From: Bacteroidota bacterium
GTDB lineage: Bacteria; Bacteroidota; Bacteroidia; Cytophagales; Cyclobacteriaceae
DNA: 15,073 nucleotides
NCBI GenBank assembly: GCA_003242315.1
Contig: QGUY01000076.1
Location: forward strand, 1 to 15,073
Direction of reading: 5' to 3'
This document shows positions 14,313-15,073 of this stretch, one piece after another. The notes under the pieces were generated by a model. That model ran no database searches. It saw only the letters and a program-made list of their open reading frames with translations, and was not told where the DNA came from. The position numbers and the translations under genes are program-made. Position 1 is the stretch's first letter. Each line of letters opens with the position of its first letter.

Positions 14313-15073
14313 CTACAAAACACTGCCATTATCCTGTCGAACTTTCCAAAAGTTTAGTACTTCCTCTTCGCGGGGAACCGAAGGCTGGGCTCCCAGCCGG
14401 GTTACGCAGATTGCCGCAGCCGCACTCGCAAATGTTGCCGCTTCCACTATGTCAACTCCTTTGCTCAACCTCGCTACGAGTGCGCCGCAAAATGTATCCC
14501 CCGCGGCAGTGGTGTCGACAGTGTCAACTTCAAAGGCCGGAATGTATTCCCGTACATTTCGATCCTGAACGATACAACCACGTTTTCCCAACGTGAGAAT
14601 AACCGTGTTTGCTCCCATGGCGAGAAGCAGATCGATTGCACCTTCCTCGCCTGTGTCAGCAATCCGCTGACCACATATCGTTTCTATCTCCGTTTCGTTT
14701 ACGACAAGGATATCCGTGAGCCGTATGAGTTCTTCATCAATTTCACGCGCAGGTGCCACGTTGAGCAAAACGGGAATGCTGTTGCTTTTCGCCACCTGAC
14801 AAGCTTCCCTTACAGTTTCCAGCGGTATCTCCATTTGCAGCATGACCATCGACGCTGTTGATATGCTGGGGGAAATCTCCCGGATGTATGCGGGCGAAAG
14901 CTTTTCATTAGCACCTGGTGTGACTACGATCACATTTTCACCTTCATCGTTCACCATTATGATTGCGGTGCCTGTTGGACTGTCATCCACTCTTTGCGCC
15001 AGAGAAATGTCGAGACCTTCCTCAACGTAGTAGCAAGGGCCGATTTCCCGTAAAAATCGGAGCCGACCAATTA
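14313..15073 (-). CDS. rbsK: Ribokinase (PfkB family), 5' end outside the window, apparent frame lesion
   Basis: The downstream 225 residues read as ribokinase, which phosphorylates ribose to ribose-5-phosphate. TGTAIIMVNDEGEN, NETE (98-101 counted from GTG 14990) and the catalytic loop DTTAAGD (159-165, with the base Asp165) are all present. The C-terminus TRLGAQPSVP is typical. The frame stays open to the right edge, but translation upstream of about 15020 loses similarity. The conserved GSDFYGKSALATTL segment is instead read in a different frame (about 15064-15023). Adding one base near 15021-15023 joins it to EGLDISLAQRV and gives the same spacing to the TG motif as in E. coli RbsK. Further upstream, that other frame has TAA at 15071-15073, so a second shift may lie at the edge. 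The gene is either mutated or carries assembly indels. Confidence 0.85.
   Translation of the reverse strand, partial: IGRLRFLREIGPCYYVEEGLDISLAQRVDDSPTGTAIIMVNDEGENVIVVTPGANEKLSPAYIREISPSISTASMVMLQMEIPLETVREACQVAKSNSIPVLLNVAPAREIDEELIRLTDILVVNETEIETICGQRIADTGEEGAIDLLLAMGANTVILTLGKRGCIVQDRNVREYIPAFEVDTVDTTAAGDTFCGALVARLSKGVDIVEAATFASAAAAICVTRLGAQPSVPREEEVLNFWKVRQDNGSVL

Overview
This 15 kb window most likely comes from a Bacteroidota chromosome, perhaps of the Cytophagales or Chitinophagales type. The assignment rests on gene content: a small HYC_CC_PP-type cysteine protein beside a Cus-type copper pump, adaptors that carry a CPMHP...CPVCGM heavy-metal-binding domain, many Cys-anchored lipoproteins, a GRP-family sugar transporter next to ribokinase and a sulfatase, and few strong Shine-Dalgarno sites. 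No RNA gene, CRISPR array, insertion sequence or phage gene is visible.

Region 1 (14-7439, + strand) is a copper/silver efflux operon. The order is HYC_CC_PP-type exported protein, CusA-like RND pump, TolC/CusC-like outer-membrane channel, then two tandem CusB-like lipoprotein adaptors. Most genes from the pump onward overlap or nearly touch. The pump is split into two reading frames in the cytoplasmic loop after TM4. The split lies beside seven perfect or near-perfect tandem copies of an 8-base unit (1830-1885). All motifs expected of a working pump are present on the two sides of the break.

Region 2 (7441-11493) holds, on the minus strand, a stand-alone 5'-3' exonuclease of the Pol I N-terminal type. 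Divergent from it is a + strand cluster: a YcbB-like L,D-transpeptidase lipoprotein, a second L,D-transpeptidase of the SLGC type, and a 275-aa protein I do not recognise.

Region 3 (11474-15073, - strand) is a probable sugar or nucleoside use operon, read from the right edge: ribokinase (its 5' end lies outside the window), a sulfatase lipoprotein, and a GRP-family sugar transporter. The ribokinase also shows a local reading-frame error near 15020-15025: a conserved segment is found in another frame and is restored by one extra base.

The most notable points are the octanucleotide repeat with its two ATGA junctions inside cusA, and the existence of two one-base frame lesions in otherwise well conserved genes. 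The second point makes assembly indels a serious rival to real biology for the cusA split. Both convergent gene pairs (7439/7441 and 11493/11474) leave no room for an intergenic terminator.
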